From Rhizobium sp. 18055 (GTDB taxonomy: Bacteria > Pseudomonadota > Alphaproteobacteria > Rhizobiales > Rhizobiaceae): DNA of 64,000 nt. The stretch lies in the NCBI RefSeq assembly GCF_902706285.1, contig NZ_CACSKD010000005.1:298333-362332 (forward strand), given 5' to 3'. Both the position numbers and the translations under genes were made by a program. Numbering within the stretch: the first letter of the stretch is position 1; every line of letters starts with the position of its first letter. The notes below the pieces were generated by a model that made no database searches, was not told where the DNA came from, and saw only the letters and a program-made list of their open reading frames with translations. This document shows, in pieces, positions 1 to 8,904 of this stretch.

Positions 1-1
1 G

Positions 2-889
2 TCGAAGGTCAGCCGCGCCAACCGGGCGATGTCGGCCGCCTACAAGCCGGCGCTGGAGAAGATCTCCAATTTCGACATCAACTGGAACATCGTCTCCTAC
101 CCGAACCCGGCCTGGGCGAAGCTGGTATTCCCCGGCGATCCCGAGCCGATTGCGGTTGCGCGGCTGGCCAAGGCGATCTTTGCCGCCTCGCGCGTCGATG
201 TGGAAGACCCGATCGCCGCCTGGGCCGAGCACAATGCCAACCTCGCCAAGCGCTCCGGCTGGCTGAACGGCCAGCGCTTCTCGGCGCTGCATTTCAAGGG
301 GCCGGGCACCGATCTCAGGGTTGGGCTTGCCGATGGCCACGAATGGCATGGCGGCGCCTCGACCGCCAAGAACGGCGTCACCTGCAACCCAAACATTCCG
401 ACCGAGGAGGTGTTCACCACGCCGCATGCGCTGCGCGTCGATGGCCATGTGTCGAGCACCAAGCCGCTGTCGCACCAAGGCACGCTGATCGACAATATCC
501 AGGTGCGCTTCGAGGCGGGCCGGATCGTCGAGGCAAAGGCCTCGCGCGGCGAAGAGGTGCTGAACAAGGTGCTGGATACCGACGAAGGGGCGCGCCGGCT
601 CGGCGAAGTGGCGCTGGTGCCGCATTCCTCGCCGATCTCGGCCAGCGGCATCCTGTTCTACAACACGCTGTTCGACGAAAATGCCTCCTGCCATATCGCG
701 CTCGGCCAGTGCTATTCGAAGTGCTTCCTCGATGGCGCCAAGCTCAGCCAGGAACAGATCAAGGCGCAGGGCGGCAATTCCAGCCTGATCCATATCGACT
801 GGATGATCGGCTCCAACAAGGTCGATATCGACGGCATCAAGCCCGATGGGTCGACGGTTGCGGTGATGCGTCAGGGCGAGTGGGCCTGA
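2..889 (+). CDS. M29 family metallo-aminopeptidase, 3' part
   Basis: C-terminal part of a thermophilic-type (AmpS/AmpT-like) M29 aminopeptidase, a dinuclear metal enzyme that removes N-terminal residues from peptides in the cytoplasm. The frame is open to the left edge, so the first roughly 120-130 residues of a family that is usually about 410 residues lie outside the window; the ATG at 29 is internal. Family motifs are visible: NIPTEEVFTTP with metal-ligand glutamates, STKPLSHQG, LGEVALVPHSSPIS, ASCHIALG with a metal-ligand His, and HIDWMIGS near the C-terminus. The gene ends 8 bases before the stop-codon side of no same-strand partner and overlaps the convergent transporter gene by about 50 bases. 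Confidence 0.9.
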   Translation, partial: SKVSRANRAMSAAYKPALEKISNFDINWNIVSYPNPAWAKLVFPGDPEPIAVARLAKAIFAASRVDVEDPIAAWAEHNANLAKRSGWLNGQRFSALHFKGPGTDLRVGLADGHEWHGGASTAKNGVTCNPNIPTEEVFTTPHALRVDGHVSSTKPLSHQGTLIDNIQVRFEAGRIVEAKASRGEEVLNKVLDTDEGARRLGEVALVPHSSPISASGILFYNTLFDENASCHIALGQCYSKCFLDGAKLSQEQIKAQGGNSSLIHIDWMIGSNKVDIDGIKPDGSTVAVMRQGEWA

Positions 890-1763
890 TAGCCGTTGTG
901 GCGGGTGGCATCGCCACCCGCTGACTGAACCAGACGCTCGCGAGCACCATTGCGAAACCGCACAACTGCGCGGGCGTCAGGCTCTGGCCGAGCGCCAGCC
1001 AGCCAAGCAGCGTGGCAACGACCGGGCTGAGGAAGCCAAGAGACGAGGCCGCCGATGGCTCGATGCGGGCAAGGCCGCGGAACCAGAGCATGTAGGTCAG
1101 AGCGGCGCCGATCAGGCCGAGATAGGCGATGCCGAGCACATTGGCGATGGTCGGTACCGGCAGTGCCGGTTCCAGCAGCAGCGCTATCGGCAACAGCAGC
1201 AGGCCGCCCGCCGTCAGCTGCCAGGCGGTGAAGGTGAGGCTGGAGACCGGGGGCGTCCAGCGGCGCGACAGCACCGTGCCGAAGGCCATCGAGACGGCGC
1301 CGGCGAGACCGGCGGCGATGCCGACAGGATCAAGTGCGGCACTCGGCGACAGTACCAGAAGTGCGACCCCGGCCATGCCGATGGCGCCTGCCCCGACAGC
1401 CAGGGCGCGGATCGGTCTCCCCAGTACGACGCGCGACAGCACGATGACGATCAGCGGCTGGATGGCGCCGACGGTGGCGGCGACGCCGCCCGGCAGGCGA
1501 TAGGCGGAGACGAACAACATCGCCCAGAAAAACGAGAAATTCAGCGCCCCGAGCACGAAGGCGCGAAACCACCAGATGCCCTCCGGCAGCTTGCGGACGA
1601 TCGCCAACAACAGCAGACCGGCCGGCAGCGCCCGCAGCAGGGCGACGGTCAGCGGATAGCCGTGCGGCAGGAAAGCAGTGGTGACGAAATAGGTGCTGCC
1701 CCAGACGGCCGGGGCAAGTGCTGTGATCAGCACATCGGTGATGTGGCTCGGATTCTTGTTCAT
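837..1763 (-). CDS. EamA/DMT family permease
   Basis: A 308-residue integral inner-membrane protein of the drug/metabolite transporter superfamily. It has about ten hydrophobic segments arranged as two EamA halves; the first half starts with APAVWGSTYFVTT and the second ends with LGFLSPVVATLLGWLALGQSLT, both typical of the family. The substrate cannot be read from sequence; exporters of amino acids or small metabolites are common. It is divergently transcribed from a MarR regulator at 1863, and the shared 99-base region carries two related palindromes, so it is the likely target of that regulator. Its C-terminal end overlaps the convergent aminopeptidase gene. Confidence 0.88.
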   Translation of the reverse strand: MNKNPSHITDVLITALAPAVWGSTYFVTTAFLPHGYPLTVALLRALPAGLLLLAIVRKLPEGIWWFRAFVLGALNFSFFWAMLFVSAYRLPGGVAATVGAIQPLIVIVLSRVVLGRPIRALAVGAGAIGMAGVALLVLSPSAALDPVGIAAGLAGAVSMAFGTVLSRRWTPPVSSLTFTAWQLTAGGLLLLPIALLLEPALPVPTIANVLGIAYLGLIGAALTYMLWFRGLARIEPSAASSLGFLSPVVATLLGWLALGQSLTPAQLCGFAMVLASVWFSQRVAMPPATTAIRPTRPDASPQPSTHRA

Positions 1764-1768
1764 CTGAA

Positions 1769-1788
1769 TTATCTCTACCTCAAGATAA
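1769..1788. promoter_or_regulatory. Probable MarR operator, copy 1 (imperfect)
   Basis: The 20 bases TTATCTCTACCTCAAGATAA form an imperfect palindrome. They match the perfect palindrome at 1806-1825 at most positions (TTATCT, an internal A and C, and TCAAGATA are shared) and lie about 37 bases from it. The site is immediately upstream of the EamA start codon at 1763. Operator role is inferred from position and repetition. Confidence 0.6.
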
Positions 1789-1806
1789 ACAAAACCTACA
1801 CCTCTT

Positions 1807-1824
1807 TATCTTGACGTCAAGATA
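1807..1824. promoter_or_regulatory. Probable MarR operator, copy 2 (perfect palindrome)
   Basis: TATCTTGACGTCAAGATA is a perfect 18-base palindrome in the divergent promoter region between the EamA permease and the MarR regulator gene. MarR dimers typically bind palindromes of 16-20 bases placed like this, so it probably serves both genes. The sequence shows the palindrome; binding is inferred. Confidence 0.7.
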
Positions 1825-1862
1825 GTTTTTGGGCAAACCTGACAATTCAGGAGAGAGTGCAC

Positions 1863-2345
1863 ATGGATCGCGTCGATAGGATATTATCGCAATGGGCCAA
1901 GGAGCGGCCGGATCTCGACACCGAGGCGATGGGCCTTCTCGGCCGCATGGGGCGGCTGACGACGCATCTCGCCCGCGAGGTGGAGCAGGTGCTGCAGAGC
2001 CATGGCCTCTCCTCATCGGCCTTCGACGTGCTGGCGACGCTGCGGCGCTCCGGCCAGCCTTACCTTATGTCGCCGGGTGATCTGCTCGAGATGACGATGG
2101 TGAGTTCGGGAACGATGACCAACCGGATCGACCAGCTGGAGAAATCGGGCTTCGTGGCGCGCGTGGTCAACCCGGAGGATCGCCGCAGCGTGCTGATCGC
2201 GCTGACGGAGAAGGGACTGGCCGTGATCGACGAGGCGGTCGGCGCCCATGTCGCCAATCAGAAGCGGCTGACGGCAACGCTCGACGAGGATGAGAAGACG
2301 GCGCTCGATGCGCTGCTGCGAAAGTTCCTCGCCGCATTCGAGTGA
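1863..2345 (+). CDS. MarR family transcriptional regulator
   Basis: A 160-residue winged helix-turn-helix regulator. The core has the MarR pattern: SSSAFDVLATLRRSG (recognition-domain entry), LLEMTMVSSGTMTNRIDQLEKSGFVARV (recognition helix) and NPEDRRSVLIALTEKG (wing with the DxR motif). The ATG at 1863 is preferred to the GTG at 1857 because AGGAG at 1849-1853 sits 9 bases before it. It is divergent from the EamA permease and probably represses it and itself through the two palindromes between them; the ligand is unknown. Confidence 0.9.
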   Translation: MDRVDRILSQWAKERPDLDTEAMGLLGRMGRLTTHLAREVEQVLQSHGLSSSAFDVLATLRRSGQPYLMSPGDLLEMTMVSSGTMTNRIDQLEKSGFVARVVNPEDRRSVLIALTEKGLAVIDEAVGAHVANQKRLTATLDEDEKTALDALLRKFLAAFE

Positions 2346-2377
2346 TCACGGCCGGAGCCGCTCCAGCCGCATCGAGG

Positions 2378-2716
2378 TCAGCGGTAATAGATGACGTGGC
2401 CGCCGTTGAGCGCGGTCTGCACTTCGACGACATTGTGAAGTGCGATGCCGCGATCGGCGATCGCCTGCATCAGATGCCGGTCGCCGCGGACCTTGGACTG
2501 TGCGGCGCGGATGGTCGAGGCCATCGGGTACATCACCGACAGCGGCAGCTGCTGGTCGCGCCGCGACCAATGGGTGATGCGGATCGCCGTGACGCCGTCA
2601 TTGTAGGCCTTGCCGAAAATAACCTCCGACAGCCGCGACTGTTCGGCGAGCACCGGGGCGGACGACACGCCGACCATCATCCCGATGGACACAAGGGTAA
2701 GCGACAGTCTCTTCAT
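2378..2716 (-). CDS. Small exported protein of unknown function
   Basis: A 112-residue protein starting with a clear signal peptide (MKRLSLTLVSIGMMVGVSS, then APVLAEQS, with a likely cleavage after VLA). The open frame runs further upstream to 2860, but the ATG at 2716 has GGAGA at a suitable distance and gives the signal peptide, so it is chosen. The mature part is small, soluble and contains IRITHWSRRDQQLPLSV; I do not recognise the family. It lies downstream of xseA on the same strand with a 147-base gap. Confidence 0.65.
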   Translation of the reverse strand: MKRLSLTLVSIGMMVGVSSAPVLAEQSRLSEVIFGKAYNDGVTAIRITHWSRRDQQLPLSVMYPMASTIRAAQSKVRGDRHLMQAIADRGIALHNVVEVQTALNGGHVIYYR

Positions 2717-2863
2717 TGCATTCTCTCCAAAAGCACGGCTTGCGCCGCCTCGTACAGGCCGATGACGGCCCGAAAACCCGGGCCTCGCCGCTGCGTCTAT
2801 CGGTCTAGATAGCGTGTCGAAGTGCGTTTTTAAACAGGCACTTCGGAGGCCCCCGATCACACT

Positions 2864-4465
2864 TCAGAACAGACTGCCCTGCTTGGGTGGCGCGCCGGGC
2901 TCGGCAGGCTTTACGCCCCGCTTTTTCGCACCGGCCGGCGGCTCGCCGCCCTCGGTGGTGATAGCGCCGATGCGGCCGTCGGAGAACTCGATCGAGATGC
3001 CTGATCCCGAAGACACCATCGCCGCCGCCGAGACCGGGCGGTCGTCCTCGTCGCGGATGACGGCATAGCCGCGCTTCAGCACGTTCTTGTAGGACAGCGA
3101 TTGCAGGATGCGTTCCTGGGCCAGGAGATCGCCGCGGGCCCGTGTCAGCTGGTGGCGGACGGCGGTGTCGGCGTTGCGCGACAGGTTGGCGAGGCGCTCG
3201 CGCATGCGGGCGGTCTGGGTTTTCAGCCGCGATGGCAGCGAGGCGAAGACGGCGTCGGCGCGGCCGACGCGCGATTTCGAGCGATCGATCAACCGCTCGA
3301 CGGTGCGCTCGGCCCGGGTCATCCGCTCGGCCAGCATCTGGCGGCGTTCGGCGATGCGGTTCGACAGCATGTCGGGGCGCAGATGCGCTGCGGTCCTTTC
3401 GAAGCTGCGGCGCTTGTTGAGGGTGTTGAGCTCGAGCCCGCGGCCAAGGCCGGACGCAGCCTCGTCGAAGCGGCGGCGCGGCAGCGCCAGCAGCTGGTCG
3501 AGCGAGGGCAGCGCGCGCATCAGCGCGCGCACCGATTGCCGGCGATAGTCCATCTGCCTGAGCGTGCTGCCCTGCAGGCGGGCGCCCAGCGTCGAAAGCT
3601 GCGCTTCCAGCTCCGCCTTCACCGGCACGGCCATTTCGGCAGCGCCTGTGGGGGTCGGGGCGCGGACGTCGGCGGCATAATCGATCAGCGTCCAGTCTGT
3701 CTCGTGGCCGACGGCGGAGATCAGCGGTATGCGGCTTTCGGCGGCGGCGCGCACGACGATCTCGTCGTTGAAGCTCCAGAGATCCTCGAGACTGCCGCCG
3801 CCGCGGGCGACGATCAGCACGTCGGGGCGCGGCATTGCGCCATTGGGCGCGCCGGCAGGCTCGAAGGCGTTGAAGCCGCGGATGGCGTTGGCCACCTCTT
3901 CGCCGGAGCCCTCGCCCTGCACCTTGACCGGCCAGACGATGACGTGAACGGGAAATCGATCGGCGATGCGGTGGAGAATGTCGCGGATGACGGCGCCGGT
4001 CGGAGAGGTCACGACGCCGATCACCTTCGGCATGAAGGGCAGCGGCCGCTTGCGGGCGGGATCGAACAGGCCTTCGGCGCCGAGCTTGCGCTTGCGCTCC
4101 TCGATCAGCGCCATCAGCGCGCCGGCGCCGGCGGGCTCCAGCGTTTCGATGACGATCTGGTATTTCGACGAGCCGGGGAACGTCGTCACCTTGCCTGTCG
4201 CGATCACCTCCATGCCCTCTTCCGGGCGGAACTTCAGCTTCGAAAACGTGCCCTTCCAGATCACCGCATCGATGCGGGAGCGGTCGTCCTTCAGCGAGAA
4301 ATAGGCATGACCGGACGAGTGCGGCCCGCGATAGCCGGAAATCTCGCCGCGCACCCTGACCTGATCGAACGCCGTCTCGACGGTCCGCTTGATCGAACCG
4401 GAGAGCTCGGACACCGAATATTCGGTGAGATTGCTTTGCGAATCATTGTCGAAGATGCTGCTCAT
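2864..4465 (-). CDS. xseA: Exodeoxyribonuclease VII large subunit
   Basis: XseA, the large subunit of exonuclease VII, which with several XseB subunits degrades single-stranded DNA from both ends in the cytoplasm. At 533 residues it is slightly longer than typical. The N-terminal OB-fold nucleic-acid-binding domain (about residues 10-105) contains [25 protein letters not shown] in outline; the catalytic domain follows with [12 protein letters not shown] (152-163) and [12 protein letters not shown] (219-230), then a long Arg-rich helical region where XseB would bind. No xseB is adjacent. The C-terminus is Pro/Gly/Lys-rich and poorly conserved. Confidence 0.96.
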   Translation of the reverse strand: MSSIFDNDSQSNLTEYSVSELSGSIKRTVETAFDQVRVRGEISGYRGPHSSGHAYFSLKDDRSRIDAVIWKGTFSKLKFRPEEGMEVIATGKVTTFPGSSKYQIVIETLEPAGAGALMALIEERKRKLGAEGLFDPARKRPLPFMPKVIGVVTSPTGAVIRDILHRIADRFPVHVIVWPVKVQGEGSGEEVANAIRGFNAFEPAGAPNGAMPRPDVLIVARGGGSLEDLWSFNDEIVVRAAAESRIPLISAVGHETDWTLIDYAADVRAPTPTGAAEMAVPVKAELEAQLSTLGARLQGSTLRQMDYRRQSVRALMRALPSLDQLLALPRRRFDEAASGLGRGLELNTLNKRRSFERTAAHLRPDMLSNRIAERRQMLAERMTRAERTVERLIDRSKSRVGRADAVFASLPSRLKTQTARMRERLANLSRNADTAVRHQLTRARGDLLAQERILQSLSYKNVLKRGYAVIRDEDDRPVSAAAMVSSGSGISIEFSDGRIGAITTEGGEPPAGAKKRGVKPAEPGAPPKQGSLF

Positions 4466-4661
4466 GGCACAATTCTAGCCGAAGACGAGGGCAAGTGCAG
4501 CCCTGTGGGTGGGGAGGAACATGGCTTGAGAATATTGACTAAGCCTATGCTTTACGCATTGAAGCGACGGCGTTATTTTGCGAGGCTCAGGGATAGTTTC
4601 GAGATCGTCAGTTCGATCGTAATATCTTCGGGCGCAATCAATTTCAGCAGAAAGTCATCGA

Positions 4662-5033
4662 ATGGACGCCGATGCGCTTGAGCAGATACTGAATGAATTG
4701 AAAGAGCGCGAACCGATCTTTCATCGTCGGCAGTTTGGTACAGATTGCGTAGCGCTGGAGCAGATGACCTGCGAGGATTTCTGGGAGATCGGGGCCAGTG
4801 GGCAGATCTACACACGAGAATTCGTCATTGCCAGCCTACTCGAACGCTACAATGCGCCCGAGCCACATGAGTGGCCGTGCCGGAACTTCTCGATCCAATG
4901 CCTGGCAGAGTCACTTTTCCTGGTTTCCTACACACTGAGTGAGCCCAATCGTACGACGCGCCGGGTCACGCTTTGGCGACGCGAACGCGGCAGCTGGCGA
5001 ATTGCGTTTCATCAAGGAACGATTGTTGGCTAA
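4662..5033 (+). CDS. DUF4440/NTF2-like protein
   Basis: A 123-residue protein resembling the DUF4440 family of the NTF2-like (SnoaL) cone fold. Typical features are the N-terminal helix with ELKEREPIFHRRQFG, the segment EQMTCEDFWEIGASGQIYTREFVIASL, and the final strands RRVTLWRRERGSWRIAFHQGT. Such proteins bind small ligands or act as isomerases, but nothing here reveals the substrate. No strong Shine-Dalgarno is visible. It is divergent from xseA and monocistronic. Confidence 0.75.
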   Translation: MDADALEQILNELKEREPIFHRRQFGTDCVALEQMTCEDFWEIGASGQIYTREFVIASLLERYNAPEPHEWPCRNFSIQCLAESLFLVSYTLSEPNRTTRRVTLWRRERGSWRIAFHQGTIVG

Positions 5034-5229
5034 AGGACCATCGCTCGGATATCAGCAGCGGCGTGTGGGGACATGTTAATTTCGCCAAAGCGGTACATGC
5101 ATCCATAACTACACATATTTTTCAACATCTTAACTGAGTAATTCGCGCACGCAATAGCAACATACCTCCGTCAATTTTCCCCGTTTCCCCATTCAACGCG
5201 ATCATGTCGGGACAACCCAAGGAGTTCCC

Positions 5230-5493
5230 ATGTCCGATCGTTTTGCCTCGCACGCCCCTTCCCTCACCGGTCCCGCCAGTTCCGGCTTTGCCATTGTCCC
5301 CGACGATACGCTGCTGCTGCCGGAAACCACGCGGGCGCTGTTTGTCGGCAGTGGTGGCAGCCTCGCCGTGGAGATGGTCTCCGGCGTGGCGCTGACGTTC
5401 GAGGCGGTGGCCGATGGCGCGCTGTTGCCGGTGCGGGTATCGCGCGTGCTGGCGACCGGGACGACCGCCGCCGCTATCGTCGGACTGGTCTGA
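5230..5493 (+). CDS. Head-spike base protein, RCAP_Rcc01079-like (GTA/phage)
   Basis: An 87-residue protein beginning MSDRFASHAPSLTGPASSG, with DDTLLLPETTRALFVGSGGSLAVEM and ending in RVSRVLATGTTAAAIVGLV. This pattern matches my knowledge of the small spike base protein family named after Rcc01079 of the Rhodobacter capsulatus gene transfer agent, also found in siphophages. AAGGAG lies 7 bases before the ATG. It stands alone: the upstream gene is a DUF4440 protein and the downstream one (3 bases away, convergent) a membrane protein, with no capsid or tail genes. Assignment is from motif recall, not a search. Confidence 0.65.
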   Translation: MSDRFASHAPSLTGPASSGFAIVPDDTLLLPETTRALFVGSGGSLAVEMVSGVALTFEAVADGALLPVRVSRVLATGTTAAAIVGLV

Positions 5494-5496
5494 CGG

Positions 5497-7341
5497 TCAG
5501 CTGCCAGACGGGACGTAGCGGAAGAACTGGACCGGCGCGCCATCGGGCTTCGGCAGCGGCTTCAGATAGGACGGCACGTCGCCCTTTTCCAGCTGTGCGT
5601 AGAGGCCATCGGGCTTGAGCTTGGCGATCTGGAGTGTCTGCGAGAAATCCTTGCAGAAGGCCAGCACCGTCACACCTGTGCCGCGCAGAAAGGCCTCGGC
5701 CTCGGCGGGATCGGCAAGGCCGATATGCATTTCCGTCAGCATTCCACCCTGATTGCGATGGTATGGGGCAGCCAGAATGCGATTGTCGGTGAAGCGCAGG
5801 ATCGAGACACCCATCTCGGACGGTGCGGCGACAAGACCGGGCGGCAGCGCTGCCAATGGTGCGATCATCTCGCGCGATGCGCAGCTCGGCTTGTCCTTCG
5901 CCTGTGCCTGCGCCGCGGCGAGGCTGCTGTTCAGATGCGCGCCAATAAAGCCACCGACCAGCCCCCAGACAGCGGCGACGCTGAGGAGAACCGTCAGGAT
6001 GTAGCTGAGGGCCGCCGCGCCATTGTCGCTATCGGCATTGGAGACACGGCGGATATCGATGATCAGCAGCGCCAGCGGGAAGACGGCGAGAAGATTGGAG
6101 AACATCGCGCCGCGGATCTGTATCGCCGCGATAGACCAGCTGATCAGCAGCAGGAACAGCAGGATCAGATGGATGCGGACCCGGTCGGCATAGACGAGGC
6201 GGAAGAGGCAGACGGCGATGGCAAACACGCCGGTCGCGTAGAAAAACCCTGTGGTATAGGGGTCGTCACGATTGGCCACGAAAATCGATTGCGCTTCCTG
6301 AACCTTGTTCAGCCACAGCTCGATCAGCATCGGATCGAGATCGGCCAGCGGATTGTGCAGGCACTGCGGCGCGATGATGAGGGCAGAGGCGAGCACTGCG
6401 GCGCCAACGCCTGCCAATGCACCGAAGCGGACAAGACGGCTGGCGCGGCTGGCAAAGGCTGCGGCAAACAACAGAAGGCCACCGCCGATCGCCGCCAGGC
6501 TGTAATAGCCAAGCGAGAGGTTGTCGCAGGTGACCGATGCGTAAAGCCGCGGCGGCACGGTGCCGAAGAAGAACAGGCTGATCGACAGCGCCAGCGTCAG
6601 GCCGAAAGCCTTGGCGGCGGGCGCAAATGTCTCGCCATCCCAGGCCCATGCGAGAGAGACAACCAGGCAGACGCCGGCGACGAAAGGCGTGGTTTCGGCG
6701 CCGATGGCAATGGCCAGCGCTGCGCAGAAGGCGGCAATCGCGTAGCTCAGCGGCTTGTGATCCTCATCGAGCAGCATCGCGGTCATGATTGCCACCAGGG
6801 CAAACTGGGCGTTGTGATGATCGATCGAACCCGGCAGGAAGCGGTTGCTGGTGACGAGCAGGAAGCTCGCCAGCCCCAATGCGATGTGCATGCCGAAGAC
6901 GCCGCCGACGCGCCGGCCGGCGAGGCCCATGCCCCAGAGGCTCGGGATGATCAGCGAGAAAGGCCAGATCAGCAGCGCTGCAGCTTCGGCGCGCTGCGGC
7001 GCCAGGAATAGACCGAAGAACCTGATCAGCGTGGCGATCGGCAGATCGATCAGCCGCGACCAGTGCATCAGCGTGCCCTGGCCGAGGCCCATGCGATACT
7101 GCATGAGGTCGAACCAGCCCTGGCCGTTGAGGAAATCGCGCACCTCGACGAGGCGCATGCCGTCGTCATTATCGGCGCCGACATAGTCCTTGGCATCGGG
7201 GATCTTCAACGCGACGATCGCGATCATCAGCAACAGGCTGTAGCCGATGACAGAAGGCCAGAGCCTTGCCATGGCCGTCTGCAGCCTTTGGCGTACAGAC
7301 ATGGATGTTGTTTCGCCAATCATCGGGGCAACAGTCGCCAT
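5497..7341 (-). CDS. GT-C-like polytopic membrane protein (STT3/AglB-like motifs)
   Basis: A 614-residue protein with about a dozen hydrophobic segments between residues 30 and 460 and a soluble C-terminal domain (about 470-614). Two acidic/histidine motifs resemble the metal-binding loops of GT-C glycosyltransferases such as AglB/STT3: GADNDDGMRLVEVRDFL (DNDD at 57-60) in the first external loop and PGSIDHHNAQ (D174-H176) in the second. These enzymes use polyprenyl-phosphate sugars on the outer face of the membrane. The divergent neighbours are a polyprenyl-phosphate sugar transferase type GT2 and a GtrA protein, which fits supply of such a donor. The acceptor is unknown; function is inferred. 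Confidence 0.6.
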   Translation of the reverse strand: MATVAPMIGETTSMSVRQRLQTAMARLWPSVIGYSLLLMIAIVALKIPDAKDYVGADNDDGMRLVEVRDFLNGQGWFDLMQYRMGLGQGTLMHWSRLIDLPIATLIRFFGLFLAPQRAEAAALLIWPFSLIIPSLWGMGLAGRRVGGVFGMHIALGLASFLLVTSNRFLPGSIDHHNAQFALVAIMTAMLLDEDHKPLSYAIAAFCAALAIAIGAETTPFVAGVCLVVSLAWAWDGETFAPAAKAFGLTLALSISLFFFGTVPPRLYASVTCDNLSLGYYSLAAIGGGLLLFAAAFASRASRLVRFGALAGVGAAVLASALIIAPQCLHNPLADLDPMLIELWLNKVQEAQSIFVANRDDPYTTGFFYATGVFAIAVCLFRLVYADRVRIHLILLFLLLISWSIAAIQIRGAMFSNLLAVFPLALLIIDIRRVSNADSDNGAAALSYILTVLLSVAAVWGLVGGFIGAHLNSSLAAAQAQAKDKPSCASREMIAPLAALPPGLVAAPSEMGVSILRFTDNRILAAPYHRNQGGMLTEMHIGLADPAEAEAFLRGTGVTVLAFCKDFSQTLQIAKLKPDGLYAQLEKGDVPSYLKPLPKPDGAPVQFFRYVPSGS

Positions 7342-7513
7342 GAAGCATATCTCATCATTGAATGCGGCGAGAGCTTACGACGGGCATATCAAGAAAGCGT
7401 AAAGCGTGATTCCCGTTTGCGCGGCCTCTGCCGTGGTTCCCGGCCGGCCGCATAGGACGTTGTTAACGGCCATCCTTTAGAGTTGGCGCAACTTCTTCCT
7501 GACAGGTGTGATC

Positions 7514-8530
7514 ATGACCGGATCGCGTATCGACAATCTGACCATTGCCGTCTTGCTGCCCTGCTACAACGAGGCGGCGACGATCGGCGCCGTGGTGCGT
7601 GGCTTCAGGGCGACGCTGCCCGGCGCGCAGATCCATGTCTACGACAACAACTCCACCGATGGCACAGCACTTCACGCGATGCTGGCCGGTGCCCACGTGG
7701 TGCGCGAACGACGGCAGGGCAAGGGCCATGTGGTGCGGCGGATGTTTTCCGATATCGAGGCCGACATCTACATCATGGCCGATGGCGACGGCACCTATGC
7801 GCCCGAAGACGGCGAGGAACTGATCCGCACGCTGCTTTGCGAGCGCGCCGACATGGTGGTCGGCACCCGCCGCGGCGTGCACGACGACGCCGGCCGGCAG
7901 GGCCATGCCTTCGGCAACCGGATTTTCAACATCCTCTACCGCAGTATCTTCGGCACCGATTTCACCGATATCTTCTCCGGCTACCGGGTGTTCTCGCGCC
8001 GCTTCGTCAAGAGCTTTCCGGCAGTGTCCGCCGGCTTCGAGATCGAGACCGAGATGTCGGTGCACGCCTCGCGGCTGAAGCTGCCGGTGAGCGAACTCGA
8101 GCTCGATTACGGCCGCCGGCCGGAGGGCTCGCATTCGAAGCTCTCGACCTTCAAGGACGGCGCCAAGATCCTCTGGATGTTTGCGATGCTGATGAAGGAA
8201 ACGCGACCGTTTGCCTTCTTCGGGATCGTCACCGGCACATTCATGGCGCTCAGCCTCGGCTTCATGACCCCTGTCCTGCTCGAATATTTTCACACCGGCC
8301 TGGTTAGCCGGATGCCGACATGGGTGCTGTCGGTGACGCTGATGATGATCGCGTTCATGATGTTCACCGCCGGCGTGATCCTCGACTCCGTGGCGCGCTC
8401 GCGGGCTGAACAGCTGCGCATCCACTATATGGGCCTTCAGGCGCCGCATCTTCTCAACGATGGATTCGCGTCTGATGTCGAAGAGATCGACGTGCGCCAG
8501 CACCAGCTGCCCCGCGCCGGTGCCGCGTGA
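7514..8530 (+). CDS. GT2 family glycosyltransferase (GtrB/Dpm1-like)
   Basis: A 338-residue family 2 glycosyltransferase. The GT-A domain starts with TIAVLLPCYNEAATIG (PCYNE 16-20), followed by YDNNSTDG (43-50) and the metal-binding MADGDGTY (DxD region near 100-103). Two C-terminal transmembrane segments (about 230-255 and 265-290) anchor it in the inner membrane, as in GtrB, which transfers a sugar from a nucleotide to undecaprenyl phosphate. ATG 7514 is chosen over GTG 7508 because AGGTG at 7504-7508 precedes it. Its TGA overlaps the GTG start of the GtrA gene by 4 bases. Confidence 0.88.
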   Translation: MTGSRIDNLTIAVLLPCYNEAATIGAVVRGFRATLPGAQIHVYDNNSTDGTALHAMLAGAHVVRERRQGKGHVVRRMFSDIEADIYIMADGDGTYAPEDGEELIRTLLCERADMVVGTRRGVHDDAGRQGHAFGNRIFNILYRSIFGTDFTDIFSGYRVFSRRFVKSFPAVSAGFEIETEMSVHASRLKLPVSELELDYGRRPEGSHSKLSTFKDGAKILWMFAMLMKETRPFAFFGIVTGTFMALSLGFMTPVLLEYFHTGLVSRMPTWVLSVTLMMIAFMMFTAGVILDSVARSRAEQLRIHYMGLQAPHLLNDGFASDVEEIDVRQHQLPRAGAA

Positions 8531-8904
8531 AAAAGCTGATCCGATTCGCCATCGCCGGCGGGCTCGGCTTTGTCGTCGATGCTGGCATCCTGGCGCTGCT
8601 GCTGCACACGACGCCACTCGGTCCATTCCTGGCACGGCTGATTGCGATCGCGCTTGCCATGGCCACCACATGGGCCTTCAACCGCACTTTCACCTTCGGT
8701 CGGTCGAGCCATTCGGTTGCCGTGGAAGGGTTTCGCTATGGCTCGGTCGGCATCACCGCGGCGCTGGTCAATTACGGGCTCTACGCGGCGCTGCTGCTCG
8801 CCATTCCTGACCTGCAGCCGCTGGCGGCGATGGTGTTTGCCACCGCCGCGTCGATGTTCCTCAGCTTCTTCGGATATTCGCGCTTCGTCTTCCGCGACAA
8901 ATAG
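8527..8904 (+). CDS. GtrA family membrane protein
   Basis: A 125-residue protein with four transmembrane segments and the GtrA hallmarks: KLIRFAIAGGLGFVVDAGIL at the N-terminus, WAFNRTFTF in the middle loop and FFGYSRFVF near the end. GtrA proteins are thought to flip polyprenyl-phosphate-linked sugars across the inner membrane. The gene starts with GTG inside the GTGA overlap with the GT2 gene, so translation is probably coupled. Together with the GT2 transferase it would make and flip a lipid-linked sugar, a plausible donor for the divergent GT-C-like protein. Confidence 0.9.
   Translation: MKKLIRFAIAGGLGFVVDAGILALLLHTTPLGPFLARLIAIALAMATTWAFNRTFTFGRSSHSVAVEGFRYGSVGITAALVNYGLYAALLLAIPDLQPLAAMVFATAASMFLSFFGYSRFVFRDK

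Noticed and set aside
2818..2845. Perfect 8-base hairpin (CGAAGTGC/GCACTTCG) after xseA
   Set aside because: No T-run on the minus strand, so not a standard terminator; too short to assign another role.
3101..4681. 526-codon plus-strand frame
   Set aside because: It lies antisense to xseA, which has clear homology; long antisense frames are expected in GC-rich DNA, and its translation has no recognisable motif.
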